DNA from: Xylanibacter ruminicola
Lineage (GTDB): Bacteria; Bacteroidota; Bacteroidia; Bacteroidales; Bacteroidaceae
NCBI RefSeq assembly: GCF_900107775.1
Contig: NZ_FNRF01000005.1
Coordinates: forward strand, 1-64,000
Length of the DNA: 64,000 nucleotides
Reading direction: 5' to 3'
Part shown: piece after piece, positions 17,483 through 26,283 of the stretch
Layout: every line of letters starts with the position of its first letter
Position numbering within the stretch: the stretch's first letter is position 1
Position numbers and translations under genes: made by a program
Notes under the pieces: model-generated
The model's input: the letters and a program-made list of their open reading frames with translations, nothing else
The model's database searches: none
What the model was told of the DNA's origin: nothing

Positions 17483-18343
17483 GTTACCTTGTGTATTATT
17501 ATAGGTGTAGTATTGGTTGTGTTGGTGGTTGGTATTGTGCACCACCAGCATAAGTTGCGATTGCGAGCCCACATCATGAAGGAGGCCATTCGTAATCAGG
17601 ACTTCTCGTTCCGCCTACCCACCAACAATCTGTTACCAGGCGAGCGTGCCATGCAGGAGGCGCTCAACGAGCTGGGCGAGAATATCCGTCAACAGATGAA
17701 TAAGAACGAGGTAGAATCGTGGGAGCGATTAACCCGCGTACTTACCCACGAGATGATGAACGCCACTGCACCTATCACCAGCATCACTCAGTCGTTGCTG
17801 AGTCGTCCCGATGTAAAGGGAACCTTATTAGAAGATGGTATCAAGGCCATCTACGACACCTCGCGCCATCTGAGCGATTTTGTAACCAACTATCGTAAGA
17901 TGTCGGAACTCGAGAAGCCTGTCCTTTCCGAAGTGCCCCTGCGCCCTATGCTCGACGAGCTCTGCAAAACCTATCAGCAATTGGCTTGGACCATCGATGT
18001 GCCCGCCAACACCATCTTAAAAGCCGATAAGGGCATGCTGCGCCAGATATTGATGAACCTTATCAAGAACGCCATCGAAGCCGAAGCCACCAAGATTATC
18101 ATTGAACTCACCTGCACCCAAAATCCATCACCCAAAACCATTCTTATCGGCAACGATGGCAGTCCTATCCCAGCCGAAAACCGCCAGTCGCTGTTTGTGC
18201 CTTTCTTTACCACCAAGCGCACAGGTAGCGGTATCGGCTTGTCGTTAAGCCGACGAATGATGATACAACAAGGTGGCATGCTGGATCTGGCAGAAAAGAA
18301 TCTACCAGGTTGTCATGTTACGTTTGTACTCTCCTCAATCTGA
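17480..18343 (+). CDS. Short membrane-anchored sensor histidine kinase
   Basis: A 287-residue kinase. One N-terminal TM helix (about 3-22) is followed by a short HAMP-like or coil linker, a DHp domain with phospho-acceptor His90 (RVLTHEMMNATAPI), and a catalytic domain with N-box Asn197 (LIKNAIE), an altered G1 box (GNDGSPIP), an F box (FVPFFTTK) and G2 GSGIG. There is no extracytoplasmic sensor domain, so the signal is probably sensed in the membrane or inside the cell. The ATG at 17480 is preferred over a TTG at 17471. The gene lies 16 bases after the response regulator and overlaps the convergent helicase gene by 31 bases. Confidence 0.85.
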   Translation: MVTLCIIIGVVLVVLVVGIVHHQHKLRLRAHIMKEAIRNQDFSFRLPTNNLLPGERAMQEALNELGENIRQQMNKNEVESWERLTRVLTHEMMNATAPITSITQSLLSRPDVKGTLLEDGIKAIYDTSRHLSDFVTNYRKMSELEKPVLSEVPLRPMLDELCKTYQQLAWTIDVPANTILKADKGMLRQILMNLIKNAIEAEATKIIIELTCTQNPSPKTILIGNDGSPIPAENRQSLFVPFFTTKRTGSGIGLSLSRRMMIQQGGMLDLAEKNLPGCHVTFVLSSI

Positions 18344-19737
18344 GTGGTAGGCCAGTTTACCAAAAACAGTTTTTCGGTAGCACGTGTAAAAGCGGTGTAA
18401 AGCCAGTGGATATAGTCGGGCGACAACATATCGTCCGTCATATAACCTTGGTCGATATACACATGCGCCCATTGTCCGCCCTGCGCCTTATGACAGGTAA
18501 CGGCATAGGCAAACTTGATTTGCAGGGCATTAAAGTATTTATCTTTCTTCAGTTGCTTGATGCGGTCGGCCTTCAGGGGGATATCGGCATAATCCTCCAT
18601 CACCGCATTGTACAGTTGTTCCTGCTGTTCACGCGAGAGAGCTGGCGATTCGGTAGTCAGCGAATCGAGGATAACGGTAGCCGTAAGTTCGTAGCCATCG
18701 TAATCGGGTAGCGTCATCGTCACATCGGCAAAGCGGAACCCGAACAGTTCTTGTACATTACGCACACGCTGCACCACAGCGATATCGCCGTTGGCAAGGA
18801 ACGATATTTCCTTGGATTGTTCAGTCCAGTAATAATTATTCTTCACAATCATCAGTTGGTCGCCACGACACAGTTCGTCTTCGCGATCCAGCACCATGTT
18901 ACGGATACCCTGATTGTAGATGTTAGCGCGCTTGTTACTACGGGTAATCACCATCGTCTCGTCCATCCCCACTCGACTATAGCTCGTGGCCAACGATTCT
19001 ATCAGTTCATCGCCTGGCACACGCACGATATCAGCAAAGCTCTGGAATCGGATTTTGGGCAGAACCCAATCGTCAATCAGCGTTCTGATGCGGGTAGCAT
19101 TCCACAAAATACCAGAATCTTCACTTTGGCGCAACACCTGATTCAGGTCGCACTCGTACACCTTCATACCGTAGGCACGCAGCACATCGCTCATCAGCGC
19201 CGGACTCTCATCCTCGCCCACAGGTGGCAACTGGGCCTTATCGCCTACCAGCACCATACGACAATTCTGACCATTATACACAAACTGCATCAGGTCGTCG
19301 AGCAAGCAACCACTGCCAAACGCACTCTCACCATAGCCTTGGTTGGCAATCATCGAGGCCTCATCAATCATAAACAAGGTATCGCGGTTATTGTTAAAAT
19401 TCAGATTAAAAGCCGAGATATCACCTGCACTCTTCTGTCGATAGATGCGACGATGGATGGTGTAAGCCGGATGACCAGCATTGAGTGCAAACACCTTTGC
19501 TGCACGGCCTGTTGGGGCCAGCAGAATCATCTTCTGTTTCAACACGTTCATCGCCCTTACGATGGCACCCGCCAAGGTTGTTTTACCCGTACCTGCCGAA
19601 CCACGCAGAATCATCGCCACGTGGTCGTCGCGGTCGGTCATAAAGAGCGAGAACACGTCGATGGCGTGCTCTTGTTCGGCCGTAGGCACCATGCCCATAG
19701 CCTCCCGAATGCGGAATTTAAACTCGTCGCTAATCAT
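18313..19737 (-). CDS. RecD/Pif1-like DNA helicase (AAA ATPase)
   Basis: A protein of about 474 residues with Walker A GSAGTGKTT (46-54), Walker B-like TLFMIDEASMI, motif III VLVGDKAQLPPVGED, and C-terminal UvrD-like motifs (AYAVTCHKAQGGQW and LYTAFTRATEKL). It is a superfamily 1B helicase of the RecD2 or Pif1 kind, presumably acting in DNA repair or recombination. The N-terminal barrel domains of full RecD2 are missing, so this is the short form common in Bacteroidetes. The frame opens at 19995, but the ATG at 19737 (MISDEFKFRI) with TAACTTTG at 19746-19753 upstream is the better start. The 3' end overlaps the kinase gene. Confidence 0.85.
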   Translation of the reverse strand: MISDEFKFRIREAMGMVPTAEQEHAIDVFSLFMTDRDDHVAMILRGSAGTGKTTLAGAIVRAMNVLKQKMILLAPTGRAAKVFALNAGHPAYTIHRRIYRQKSAGDISAFNLNFNNNRDTLFMIDEASMIANQGYGESAFGSGCLLDDLMQFVYNGQNCRMVLVGDKAQLPPVGEDESPALMSDVLRAYGMKVYECDLNQVLRQSEDSGILWNATRIRTLIDDWVLPKIRFQSFADIVRVPGDELIESLATSYSRVGMDETMVITRSNKRANIYNQGIRNMVLDREDELCRGDQLMIVKNNYYWTEQSKEISFLANGDIAVVQRVRNVQELFGFRFADVTMTLPDYDGYELTATVILDSLTTESPALSREQQEQLYNAVMEDYADIPLKADRIKQLKKDKYFNALQIKFAYAVTCHKAQGGQWAHVYIDQGYMTDDMLSPDYIHWLYTAFTRATEKLFLVNWPTTQIEESTNVT

Positions 19738-19765
19738 TTCGGCCACAAAGTTACACTTTTTTAGG

Positions 19766-19791
19766 CACGAATTACACGAATTACACGAATT
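19766..19791. repeat. Short 9-base tandem repeat
   Basis: ACGAATTAC occurs twice, followed by ACGAATTT, in the divergent gap between the helicase gene and the small membrane peptide. It is similar in kind to the repeat arms at 49078-49157. Confidence 0.6.
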
Positions 19792-19796
19792 TTTAT

Positions 19797-19804
19797 TAAT
19801 TTTG
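19797..19804 (+). promoter_or_regulatory. -7 element for the small peptide-DUF3822-rsmD operon
   Basis: TAATTTTG lies 9 bases before the ATG at 19814, so the transcript would be nearly leaderless. No clear -33 element is seen. Confidence 0.5.
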
Positions 19805-19813
19805 CACCCAGAT

Positions 19814-19909
19814 ATGCATATCAACAACAAATTAGTGAATATTGTGCTGGCTGTGATAGCTGCGTGCTTGCTTGCGCTGTGCGTGGCCAGTGTGATGAAC
19901 GTGAAGTAG
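19814..19909 (+). CDS. 31-residue small membrane protein
   Basis: The ATG at 19814 opens a 31-codon frame encoding MHINNKLVNIVLAVIAACLL followed by ALCVASVMNVK, a single hydrophobic helix with a basic N-terminal end and a Lys at the C-terminus. The stop TAG is directly followed by the ATG of the DUF3822 gene. A good -7 element lies just upstream. The position, coupling and TM helix speak for a real small protein. I recognise no family, and it could be a regulator or subunit of a membrane complex. Confidence 0.55.
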   Translation: MHINNKLVNIVLAVIAACLLALCVASVMNVK

Positions 19910-20710
19910 ATGGACGCGAAGACAACAATCATACGCATAGGGCGCAACACGCTCTCATTCACCGCACTCGATGTTGCCAACACCGTGCACCCCATCGACT
20001 ATCGTCCGTACGTGGTTCGTGGCGGTATCTCGATGTCGGCCAATCTGCGCGAGGCATTCAAGACAGGCGACTATGTAGATGAGGATACTGCCAAGGTTTT
20101 TATCATGGTAGATACCCCTTCGTTGCTGGTACCCATCGAACAGTTCGACGAGAACGACATGGAAGCGCTCTTTTCGTATTCGTACCCTCCTGGTCAGGAA
20201 AAGCGTGTGATACTGTACAATGTATTGCCCGACCTGAAGGCCGTTTGCGTCTTCGCCATCAACAAGAATCTGGATACGGTTATCAAGGACCGTTTTGAGA
20301 GTGGCTATAACTTTGTGCATGCCCTTACACCTGTTTGGCGCCAACTCCATCAGCGTAGCTTTACCGGTCATCGCAACAAGCTGTATGGCTACTTCAACAG
20401 CAAGAAGCTTCATATCTTCAGTTTCCAGCAGAACCGATTTAAGTTCTGCAACACGTTTGATGCCGCCCATGCACACGATGCTCTTTACTATCTGATGTAT
20501 GTGTGGAAGCAACTGCGACTGGAGCCTGAGCACGACGAACTGCATATCTTAGGCAACATACCCGACGAAGAGTGGTTGCTACAGGAGTTAAAGCGATTCC
20601 TGCACAACGCCTACCTAATTAATGCTACGGCCGAATTCCCCGATTCGCCAGCCACCAGCATCAAGGGCATGCCCTACGATTTAATAACCTTTATATCACG
20701 CGGACGATGA
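19910..20710 (+). CDS. DUF3822 family protein
   Basis: A 266-residue cytoplasmic protein of the Bacteroidetes-specific DUF3822 family, recognised by its overall pattern (FIMVDTPSLLVPIEQF; EKRVILYNVLPDLKAVCVFA; LHIFSFQQNRFKFCNTFDA). The fold resembles an actin-like or FtsA/PilM-like ATPase without clear catalytic residues. Its function is unknown. The family is usually found directly upstream of rsmD, as here, where the genes overlap by four bases (ATGA). This suggests co-expression with rRNA modification. Confidence 0.8.
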   Translation: MDAKTTIIRIGRNTLSFTALDVANTVHPIDYRPYVVRGGISMSANLREAFKTGDYVDEDTAKVFIMVDTPSLLVPIEQFDENDMEALFSYSYPPGQEKRVILYNVLPDLKAVCVFAINKNLDTVIKDRFESGYNFVHALTPVWRQLHQRSFTGHRNKLYGYFNSKKLHIFSFQQNRFKFCNTFDAAHAHDALYYLMYVWKQLRLEPEHDELHILGNIPDEEWLLQELKRFLHNAYLINATAEFPDSPATSIKGMPYDLITFISRGR

Positions 20711-21258
20711 GAATTATTACAGGTATCTATAAGGGGCGACATTTTGATATTCCCCGCTCGTTCAAGGCACGCCCTACCACCGATTTTGCCAAGGAGAACA
20801 TTTTTAATGTGCTGAACAGCTATATCGATTTCGAAGGTATCAACGCCCTCGACCTGTTTTCGGGTACTGGTAGTATCTCGCTCGAACTGGTATCGCGTGG
20901 TTGCGAACATGTGGTAAGCGTTGAGATGGACCGCGACCACCACAAGTTTATTACCGAATGTCTGAAAAAGCTTGATACCAACGTTTGCCTACCCTTGCGC
21001 GGCGATGTGTTCCGCTATATCAAATCGTGCAAACAGCAGTTCGACTTTATTTTTGCCGATCCCCCTTACGCCCTCAAGGAACTGCCCACCATCCCTGGAC
21101 TGATTTTCGAGAAGAACATGTTGAAGGATGGCGGAATCCTGGTGTTCGAACATGGTAAGGAGAACGATTTTTCTAACGCCCCACACTTTGTAGAGCATCG
21201 CAGCTATGGTAGCGTAAACTTTTCGATTTTCAGAAAAGAGGCGACAGCATCCTTGTAA
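20707..21258 (+). CDS. rsmD: 16S rRNA (guanine966-N2)-methyltransferase RsmD
   Basis: A 183-residue methyltransferase that uses S-adenosylmethionine to methylate G966 of 16S rRNA in the 30S subunit. The signs are the start MRIITGIYKGRHFDIP, the family motif RPTTDFAKENIFN, the SAM-binding motif DLFSGTGSIS (49-58), and the catalytic ADPPYAL with DPPY at 118-121. Length is normal. The gene overlaps the DUF3822 stop by four bases and overlaps the convergent cls gene by 29 bases. Confidence 0.92.
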   Translation: MRIITGIYKGRHFDIPRSFKARPTTDFAKENIFNVLNSYIDFEGINALDLFSGTGSISLELVSRGCEHVVSVEMDRDHHKFITECLKKLDTNVCLPLRGDVFRYIKSCKQQFDFIFADPPYALKELPTIPGLIFEKNMLKDGGILVFEHGKENDFSNAPHFVEHRSYGSVNFSIFRKEATASL

Positions 21259-22648
21259 CACTCTCCCACAGGCGTACCAGGAAATTGTTACGCATGCGTT
21301 TCTTCAGGTCCTTCAGCAGTACACTCTGCTCAAGGTCACGTAAAAAAATGGTTTTCATTCGCATAGCCACACCTTCGTCGAAGAAGAAGATGTTGGCCTC
21401 GAAATTATTCTCAAAACTACGGAAGTCGAGATTGGTCGAGCCACAGGTGGTGATCGCATCATCGCACACCAGCATTTTTGAGTGCAGGAAACCAGCCTCG
21501 TACAAACTTACCTGTACACCTGCCTCAAGTACCTCGCGCAGATAGCTCCTGCTGGCCCACTCCACAAACTTGGCATCGCTGCGACGCGGACAAATCACTC
21601 GCACATCCACACCACCCAAAGCGGCTGTCTTAAGAGCAAACAGCACCGAATCGTTAGGAAGAAAATAAGGTGTTTCGAGATACAGATAACGCTTGGCACC
21701 AAGGATAATACGCACATACCCCTGCATAATCTCGGGGTAAGGCGTGGTAGGACCGCTGGTAACCACCTGTGCCAGACAGTTATTGTTGATATCCTCGCAT
21801 CGTGGATAGTACTTTTTATCCGACAACAGGGTACGATCCACAAAATACCAGTCAACCAGGAACGCACGCTGTAAGGCATGCACACCACCTCCGCTAACCC
21901 TCAGCATGGTGTCGCGCCAAGGCATATCGCCAGTACCTTTTACGTAGCGCTGGGCAATATTCATACCACCGATATAGCCCACCAAACCATCAATCACAAT
22001 AATCTTGCGGTGGTTGCGATAGTTCACCTTACTGGTAAACGATGGGAATCGCACAGGCATAAACGAACGAACCTCGATACCCGCCTCACGCATCCGCTCA
22101 AAAAAGCGATGGTGCACATTCCAACAACCCACATCATCGTAAATCACCTTTACCTCAACCCCCTCACGGGCCTTGTCAATCAAGGCATCGGCCACCAACA
22201 TGCCCAAGGCATCGTCGGCAAAGATATACATATCCAAATGTATGTGGTCCTTGGCCTTGCCGAAATCTTCCATCAATTCGGCAATAAACTGATAGCCGTC
22301 GGTACAGATATCCACCAGGTTATCCTTAAAAGGCAGCGACAGGTTCTGGTTAATAAACAAGTCGATCAATGGTTTGTGGCGCTCGGGCAGTCGCAGGTTC
22401 TGTTGCTCAGCAAACTCCAGCATTGAGCGCTTGGTAAGCTGATTCATCGAACGTTCGCTCACATAGCGTTCTTTGCGATGGTTAATGCCAAAAAACAAAT
22501 AAAAGACGATGCCCACCACTGGCACAAAATAAATCACCAGCGCCCAAGCCATCGTCTTAGCAGGTTGACGGTTGTCCATAATCACGTGTACCACCGCCAT
22601 GATAGCAATGATCTGGTACACTATGAATATGATATTCAGCCAACTCAT
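21230..22648 (-). CDS. cls: Cardiolipin synthase (phospholipase D family)
   Basis: A 472-residue membrane enzyme. Two N-terminal TM helices are followed by two PLD domains with HKD motifs: NHRKIIVIDGLVGYIGGMN near 216 and HSKMLVCDDAITTCGSTN near 395. It condenses phosphatidylglycerol (or PG with PE) to cardiolipin in the inner membrane. It is at the end of a nadB-dnaG-cls run, its start overlapping the dnaG stop by four bases. The 3' end overlaps rsmD tail to tail. Confidence 0.92.
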   Translation of the reverse strand: MSWLNIIFIVYQIIAIMAVVHVIMDNRQPAKTMAWALVIYFVPVVGIVFYLFFGINHRKERYVSERSMNQLTKRSMLEFAEQQNLRLPERHKPLIDLFINQNLSLPFKDNLVDICTDGYQFIAELMEDFGKAKDHIHLDMYIFADDALGMLVADALIDKAREGVEVKVIYDDVGCWNVHHRFFERMREAGIEVRSFMPVRFPSFTSKVNYRNHRKIIVIDGLVGYIGGMNIAQRYVKGTGDMPWRDTMLRVSGGGVHALQRAFLVDWYFVDRTLLSDKKYYPRCEDINNNCLAQVVTSGPTTPYPEIMQGYVRIILGAKRYLYLETPYFLPNDSVLFALKTAALGGVDVRVICPRRSDAKFVEWASRSYLREVLEAGVQVSLYEAGFLHSKMLVCDDAITTCGSTNLDFRSFENNFEANIFFFDEGVAMRMKTIFLRDLEQSVLLKDLKKRMRNNFLVRLWESVTRMLSPLF

Positions 22649-24576
22649 CGTCCTAATTTCTTTGCCACTTCCTTATATATCAAGTCAACATGTTGATACT
22701 CAGCCATCGTTGCCATCACATCGCCCTCGCCTTTCTTGATCGAGGCCAACAGTTCCTTCACCTTGGCACCCAGACAGTAATAACGGAAGTCGAGCACAAT
22801 ATGCTCAACGTGCGCCCGCAAGCCGCCCTCACGTTCTTTCAGTTGGAATCCCTTACCCAGCTGATACGAATCCACAGCCATGCTGGCCGCTATCGAACTG
22901 ATTTCGTAATCGGTATGGCGCATCAGGTATTCCTCGGCCTTAAAACCTTCTTCGCCGCAATGAGCCACCACCTCTTGCAGAATCTTGTTGTACACAGGCT
23001 TACTGAAGCTCAGTCCGTCCTCACCCATATCGTAGCTGATAAACTGTGCTACCGAGAGGTTGATGGTTTGTCCGTCTTCGGTCTGAAGGTTTTCGTAGAT
23101 AATCTTCTCGCCATCGCGAACAATGGTTTTTATCAACAGGTCCTCTACTTGCTGAATCTGGTCGCTGATGGTATGCAGACCGATAGCCATGGGCTTGCCC
23201 TGCGCCTCGCGCTCCTGTTGGATGGCGTTCTGTGCCTGCTCGCGATTGTATTCCTTTTCCTTCTCCTCGCGATCGCGACTAATCATGCCGTTCATCGATT
23301 GGAGCAGGGTTTCCTCCTTGATGCCTAATCGGCGCGACAACTGGGTCAGATACTCATCGCGCAACAGGTTATCATCCACCACCGAGATACTCTTCACAAT
23401 ACCACCGATAGCCTCCGAACGCTTCACGGGGTCGCTCACGTTCTCAACCGTCAGTTTGGTTTTGAACGAGATAAAGTCCTCGGCATGCTCTTCGATATAC
23501 GCCTTGAACTCCTGAGCGGTATGCTTACGTGAGAACGAATCCGGGTCGTCGCCATCGGGCAGTAACAGCACTTTTACTTTCATGCCCTCGGCCAACAGCA
23601 TATCTGTTCCTCGCATGGCGGCATGGATACCGGCCTCGTCGCCATCATACAGCAGGATGATGTTAGGCGTAAATCGGCGCAGCAGTTTTATCTGGTGTTT
23701 CGAAAGTGCCGTACCCGAGTTGGCCACTACATTCTCCAGTCCGCACTGGTGCATGGCAATCACATCGGTATAGCCCTCAACCATATACACGCAGTCTTCC
23801 TTGGCTATAGCTTTCTTACCTTGGTACAGACCATACAGCTCGCGCTCCTTGTGGTAGATTTCCGAGTCGGGCGAGTTCACGTATTTCTGTTGCACACCCT
23901 TGGTACGCGCATCCAACAGTCGTCCACCAAAGGCCACCACCTTTCCACTTACGTTGAACCAGGGGAAGATAACACGACCCGCATAGCGATCGTACACACC
24001 CTTCTCGCCTTTGATACACAAACCCGTCTTAATCAGGAACTCCTCCTGATAACCCGCTTTCTTAGCGGCTATATCAAGCGCATCGCGCTTTGAGAGTGAG
24101 AAACCCAGGTTAAACTTCTCCACAATATCATCGCGGATACCACGACTACGGAAGTACTGGCGACCGATGGCCACACCGTCGGGATCGTTATTCAGCACGT
24201 CCTTAAAGTAGTTCATGGCCCACTCGTTAACAATGAACATCGACTCGCGGTCGCTCTGCTCACGTTTCTCCTCTTCGGTCAGTTCCTTTTCCTGTATCTC
24301 GATATTGTATTTCTTGGCCAACCAGCGCAGAGCCTCGGGATAGGTAATCTGCTCGTGCTTCATCAGGAAGTTGATGGCCGTTCCGCCCTCACCACACGAG
24401 AAGCACTTGCATATCTGCTTGGTAGGCGACACCATGAACGATGGCGTTTTATCGTCGTGGAACGGGCACAAGCCTTTATAGTTAACACCCGATTTTCGTA
24501 GCGTTACAAACTCGCCCACCACGTCAACGATATTCGTGGCGTCCAGTATCTTGTCTATCGTTTGTCTGTCAATCAT
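22645..24576 (-). CDS. dnaG: DNA primase DnaG
   Basis: A 643-residue primase that makes RNA primers at the replication fork. The N-terminal zinc finger has Cys37 and His40 (CPFHDDKTPS) and Cys58 and Cys61 (CFSCGEGG). The RNA polymerase domain carries the EGYTDVIAMHQ motif, and the TOPRIM acidic cluster is LLYDGDEAGIHAA. The C-terminal helicase-binding domain is present, and length is normal for Bacteroidetes. The gene is one base from the nadB stop and overlaps cls by four bases. Confidence 0.96.
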   Translation of the reverse strand: MIDRQTIDKILDATNIVDVVGEFVTLRKSGVNYKGLCPFHDDKTPSFMVSPTKQICKCFSCGEGGTAINFLMKHEQITYPEALRWLAKKYNIEIQEKELTEEEKREQSDRESMFIVNEWAMNYFKDVLNNDPDGVAIGRQYFRSRGIRDDIVEKFNLGFSLSKRDALDIAAKKAGYQEEFLIKTGLCIKGEKGVYDRYAGRVIFPWFNVSGKVVAFGGRLLDARTKGVQQKYVNSPDSEIYHKERELYGLYQGKKAIAKEDCVYMVEGYTDVIAMHQCGLENVVANSGTALSKHQIKLLRRFTPNIILLYDGDEAGIHAAMRGTDMLLAEGMKVKVLLLPDGDDPDSFSRKHTAQEFKAYIEEHAEDFISFKTKLTVENVSDPVKRSEAIGGIVKSISVVDDNLLRDEYLTQLSRRLGIKEETLLQSMNGMISRDREEKEKEYNREQAQNAIQQEREAQGKPMAIGLHTISDQIQQVEDLLIKTIVRDGEKIIYENLQTEDGQTINLSVAQFISYDMGEDGLSFSKPVYNKILQEVVAHCGEEGFKAEEYLMRHTDYEISSIAASMAVDSYQLGKGFQLKEREGGLRAHVEHIVLDFRYYCLGAKVKELLASIKKGEGDVMATMAEYQHVDLIYKEVAKKLGR

Positions 24577-24577
24577 C

Positions 24578-26164
24578 CTACTTATCGTAAGCGTGCACAG
24601 GATAATCAGTCGTATAGTGCAAACCGCGACACTCCTTGCGTTCCAATGCCCAACGTGTAATCAGATAGCCCACGTTAATCATGTTACGCAGTTCGCAGAT
24701 ATCCTTCGAGGCCTTTACGCGCTTAAACAGGCGCTCGGTCTCCTCGTAAAGCATATCCAAGCGGTCCCAGGCACGGTGCAAACGCAGGTCGCTACGCACA
24801 ATACCTACGTAGTTCGACATAATCAGGTTTACCTCCTTTACGCTCTGGGTAATCAGCACCTTCTCCTCGTTGGTCAGCGTACCCTCGTCGTTCCACTCAG
24901 GCACCTTCTCGTTGAAGTCGTAGAAATCCACATGCTCCAGCGAGTGCTTTGCGGCAGTCTCGGCATAAACCACAGCCTCAATCAGCGAGTTGCTGGCCAA
25001 GCGGTTACCACCATGCAAACCAGTGCACGAGCACTCACCAAGGGCATACAGCTGTTCAATGCTGGTCTGTCCGTTCAGGTCCACCTTGATGCCACCACAC
25101 ATATAGTGGGCGGCAGGACGAACGGGGATGTAATCGGTAGTGATATCGATACCCATCGACAGGCACTTCTGGTAGATATTGGGGAAATGCTTACGTGTCT
25201 CAGCAGGATCCTTATGGGTTACATCCAGACATACGTGATCCAGACCGTGAATCTTCATCTCCTTATCGATGGCACGTGCCACAATATCACGTGGAGCCAG
25301 CGACAGGCGCTCGTCGTACTTCTCCATAAACGTCTCGCCATTAGGCAACTTCAGTATGCCACCGTAACCACGCATAGCCTCGGTAATCAGGAAGGCGGGA
25401 TGCGTTTCGTTAGGGTTATGCAGTACGGTGGGGTGGAATTGTACGAACTCCATATCAGCCACCGTACCCTTAGCACGATACACCATAGCGATACCGTCGC
25501 CAGTAGCAATCACAGGGTTCGAAGTGGTCAGATACACAGCACCGCAACCACCGGTACACATCACAGTCATCTTAGCCAGATAGGTATCCACCTTCTGGGT
25601 ATCAGGATTCAGCACGTAGGCACCATAGCAGTTAATATATGGCGAACGACGTGTAATTCTGGCACCCAAGTGGTGCTGGGTAATAATCTCCACGGCAAAG
25701 TGGTTCTCCTTAATGTCGATATTGGGATTGTTGCGCACAGCCTCCATCAGTCCGCGCTGTATCTCGGCACCCGTGTCATCCTTGTGGTGCAGAATACGGA
25801 ACTCAGAGTGTCCGCCCTCGCGATGCAAATCAAATTTGCCATCGTGGTTCTTATCAAAGTTCACGCCCCAGTTTACCAGTTCTTTAATCTGTTCGGGCGC
25901 CATTCTTACTACTTGTTCTACGGCTTTGGGGTCGCTGATGTAGTCGCCCGCAATCATCGTGTCTTCTATGTGTTTCTCGAAGTTATCCAGTTCGAGATTG
26001 GTAACCGATGCCACGCCCCCCTGGGCAAACGATGTGTTGGCCTCGTCGAGCGAAGTCTTGCATATCATACACACCCTACCCTTGTTGGCGCGAGCCACCT
26101 TCAGTGCGTAGCTCATACCGGCCACGCCAGCTCCTATCACCAGGAAATCATATTTGTATACCAT
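24578..26164 (-). CDS. nadB: L-aspartate oxidase NadB
   Basis: A 528-residue FAD enzyme that oxidises L-aspartate to iminoaspartate, the first step of de novo NAD synthesis. The N-terminal dinucleotide-binding motif is VIGAGVAGMSYALK. Further family motifs are TSFAQGGVASV, HREGGHSEFRILH, CTGGCGAVY and GGIKVDLNGQTSI with the GLHGGNRLASNSL active-site stretch. It is the first gene of a nadB-dnaG-cls run, but nadA and nadC are not in this window. TAATTTTG at 26198-26205 lies upstream. Confidence 0.95.
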   Translation of the reverse strand: MVYKYDFLVIGAGVAGMSYALKVARANKGRVCMICKTSLDEANTSFAQGGVASVTNLELDNFEKHIEDTMIAGDYISDPKAVEQVVRMAPEQIKELVNWGVNFDKNHDGKFDLHREGGHSEFRILHHKDDTGAEIQRGLMEAVRNNPNIDIKENHFAVEIITQHHLGARITRRSPYINCYGAYVLNPDTQKVDTYLAKMTVMCTGGCGAVYLTTSNPVIATGDGIAMVYRAKGTVADMEFVQFHPTVLHNPNETHPAFLITEAMRGYGGILKLPNGETFMEKYDERLSLAPRDIVARAIDKEMKIHGLDHVCLDVTHKDPAETRKHFPNIYQKCLSMGIDITTDYIPVRPAAHYMCGGIKVDLNGQTSIEQLYALGECSCTGLHGGNRLASNSLIEAVVYAETAAKHSLEHVDFYDFNEKVPEWNDEGTLTNEEKVLITQSVKEVNLIMSNYVGIVRSDLRLHRAWDRLDMLYEETERLFKRVKASKDICELRNMINVGYLITRWALERKECRGLHYTTDYPVHAYDK

Positions 26165-26197
26165 GTGCTGATGTTATATTTTGTCACAAATCTGCTG

Positions 26198-26205
26198 CAA
26201 AATTA
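26198..26205 (-). promoter_or_regulatory. -7 element for nadB-dnaG-cls
   Basis: TAATTTTG on the minus strand lies 33 bases before the nadB ATG. A matching -33 at the usual distance is not clear. Confidence 0.45.
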
Positions 26206-26224
26206 CTTAAAATTTCCAATATTC

Positions 26225-26255
26225 TTTGCATCTTATCATTTTTTTTGTATCTTTG
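26225..26255 (+). promoter_or_regulatory. Promoter of the carboxypeptidase-regulatory-domain gene
   Basis: TTTG (26225-26228) and TATCTTTG (26248-26255) are separated by 19 bases. The ATG follows at 26284. Confidence 0.7.
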
Positions 26256-26283
26256 CGCAGTATAATCCTCAATAATTACAACA

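Noticed and set aside
24536..26275. 579-residue open frame opposite nadB and part of dnaG
   Set aside because: Long only because the opposite strand is coding and GC-balanced. It has no recognisable domain and crosses the dnaG-nadB junction and the nadB promoter.
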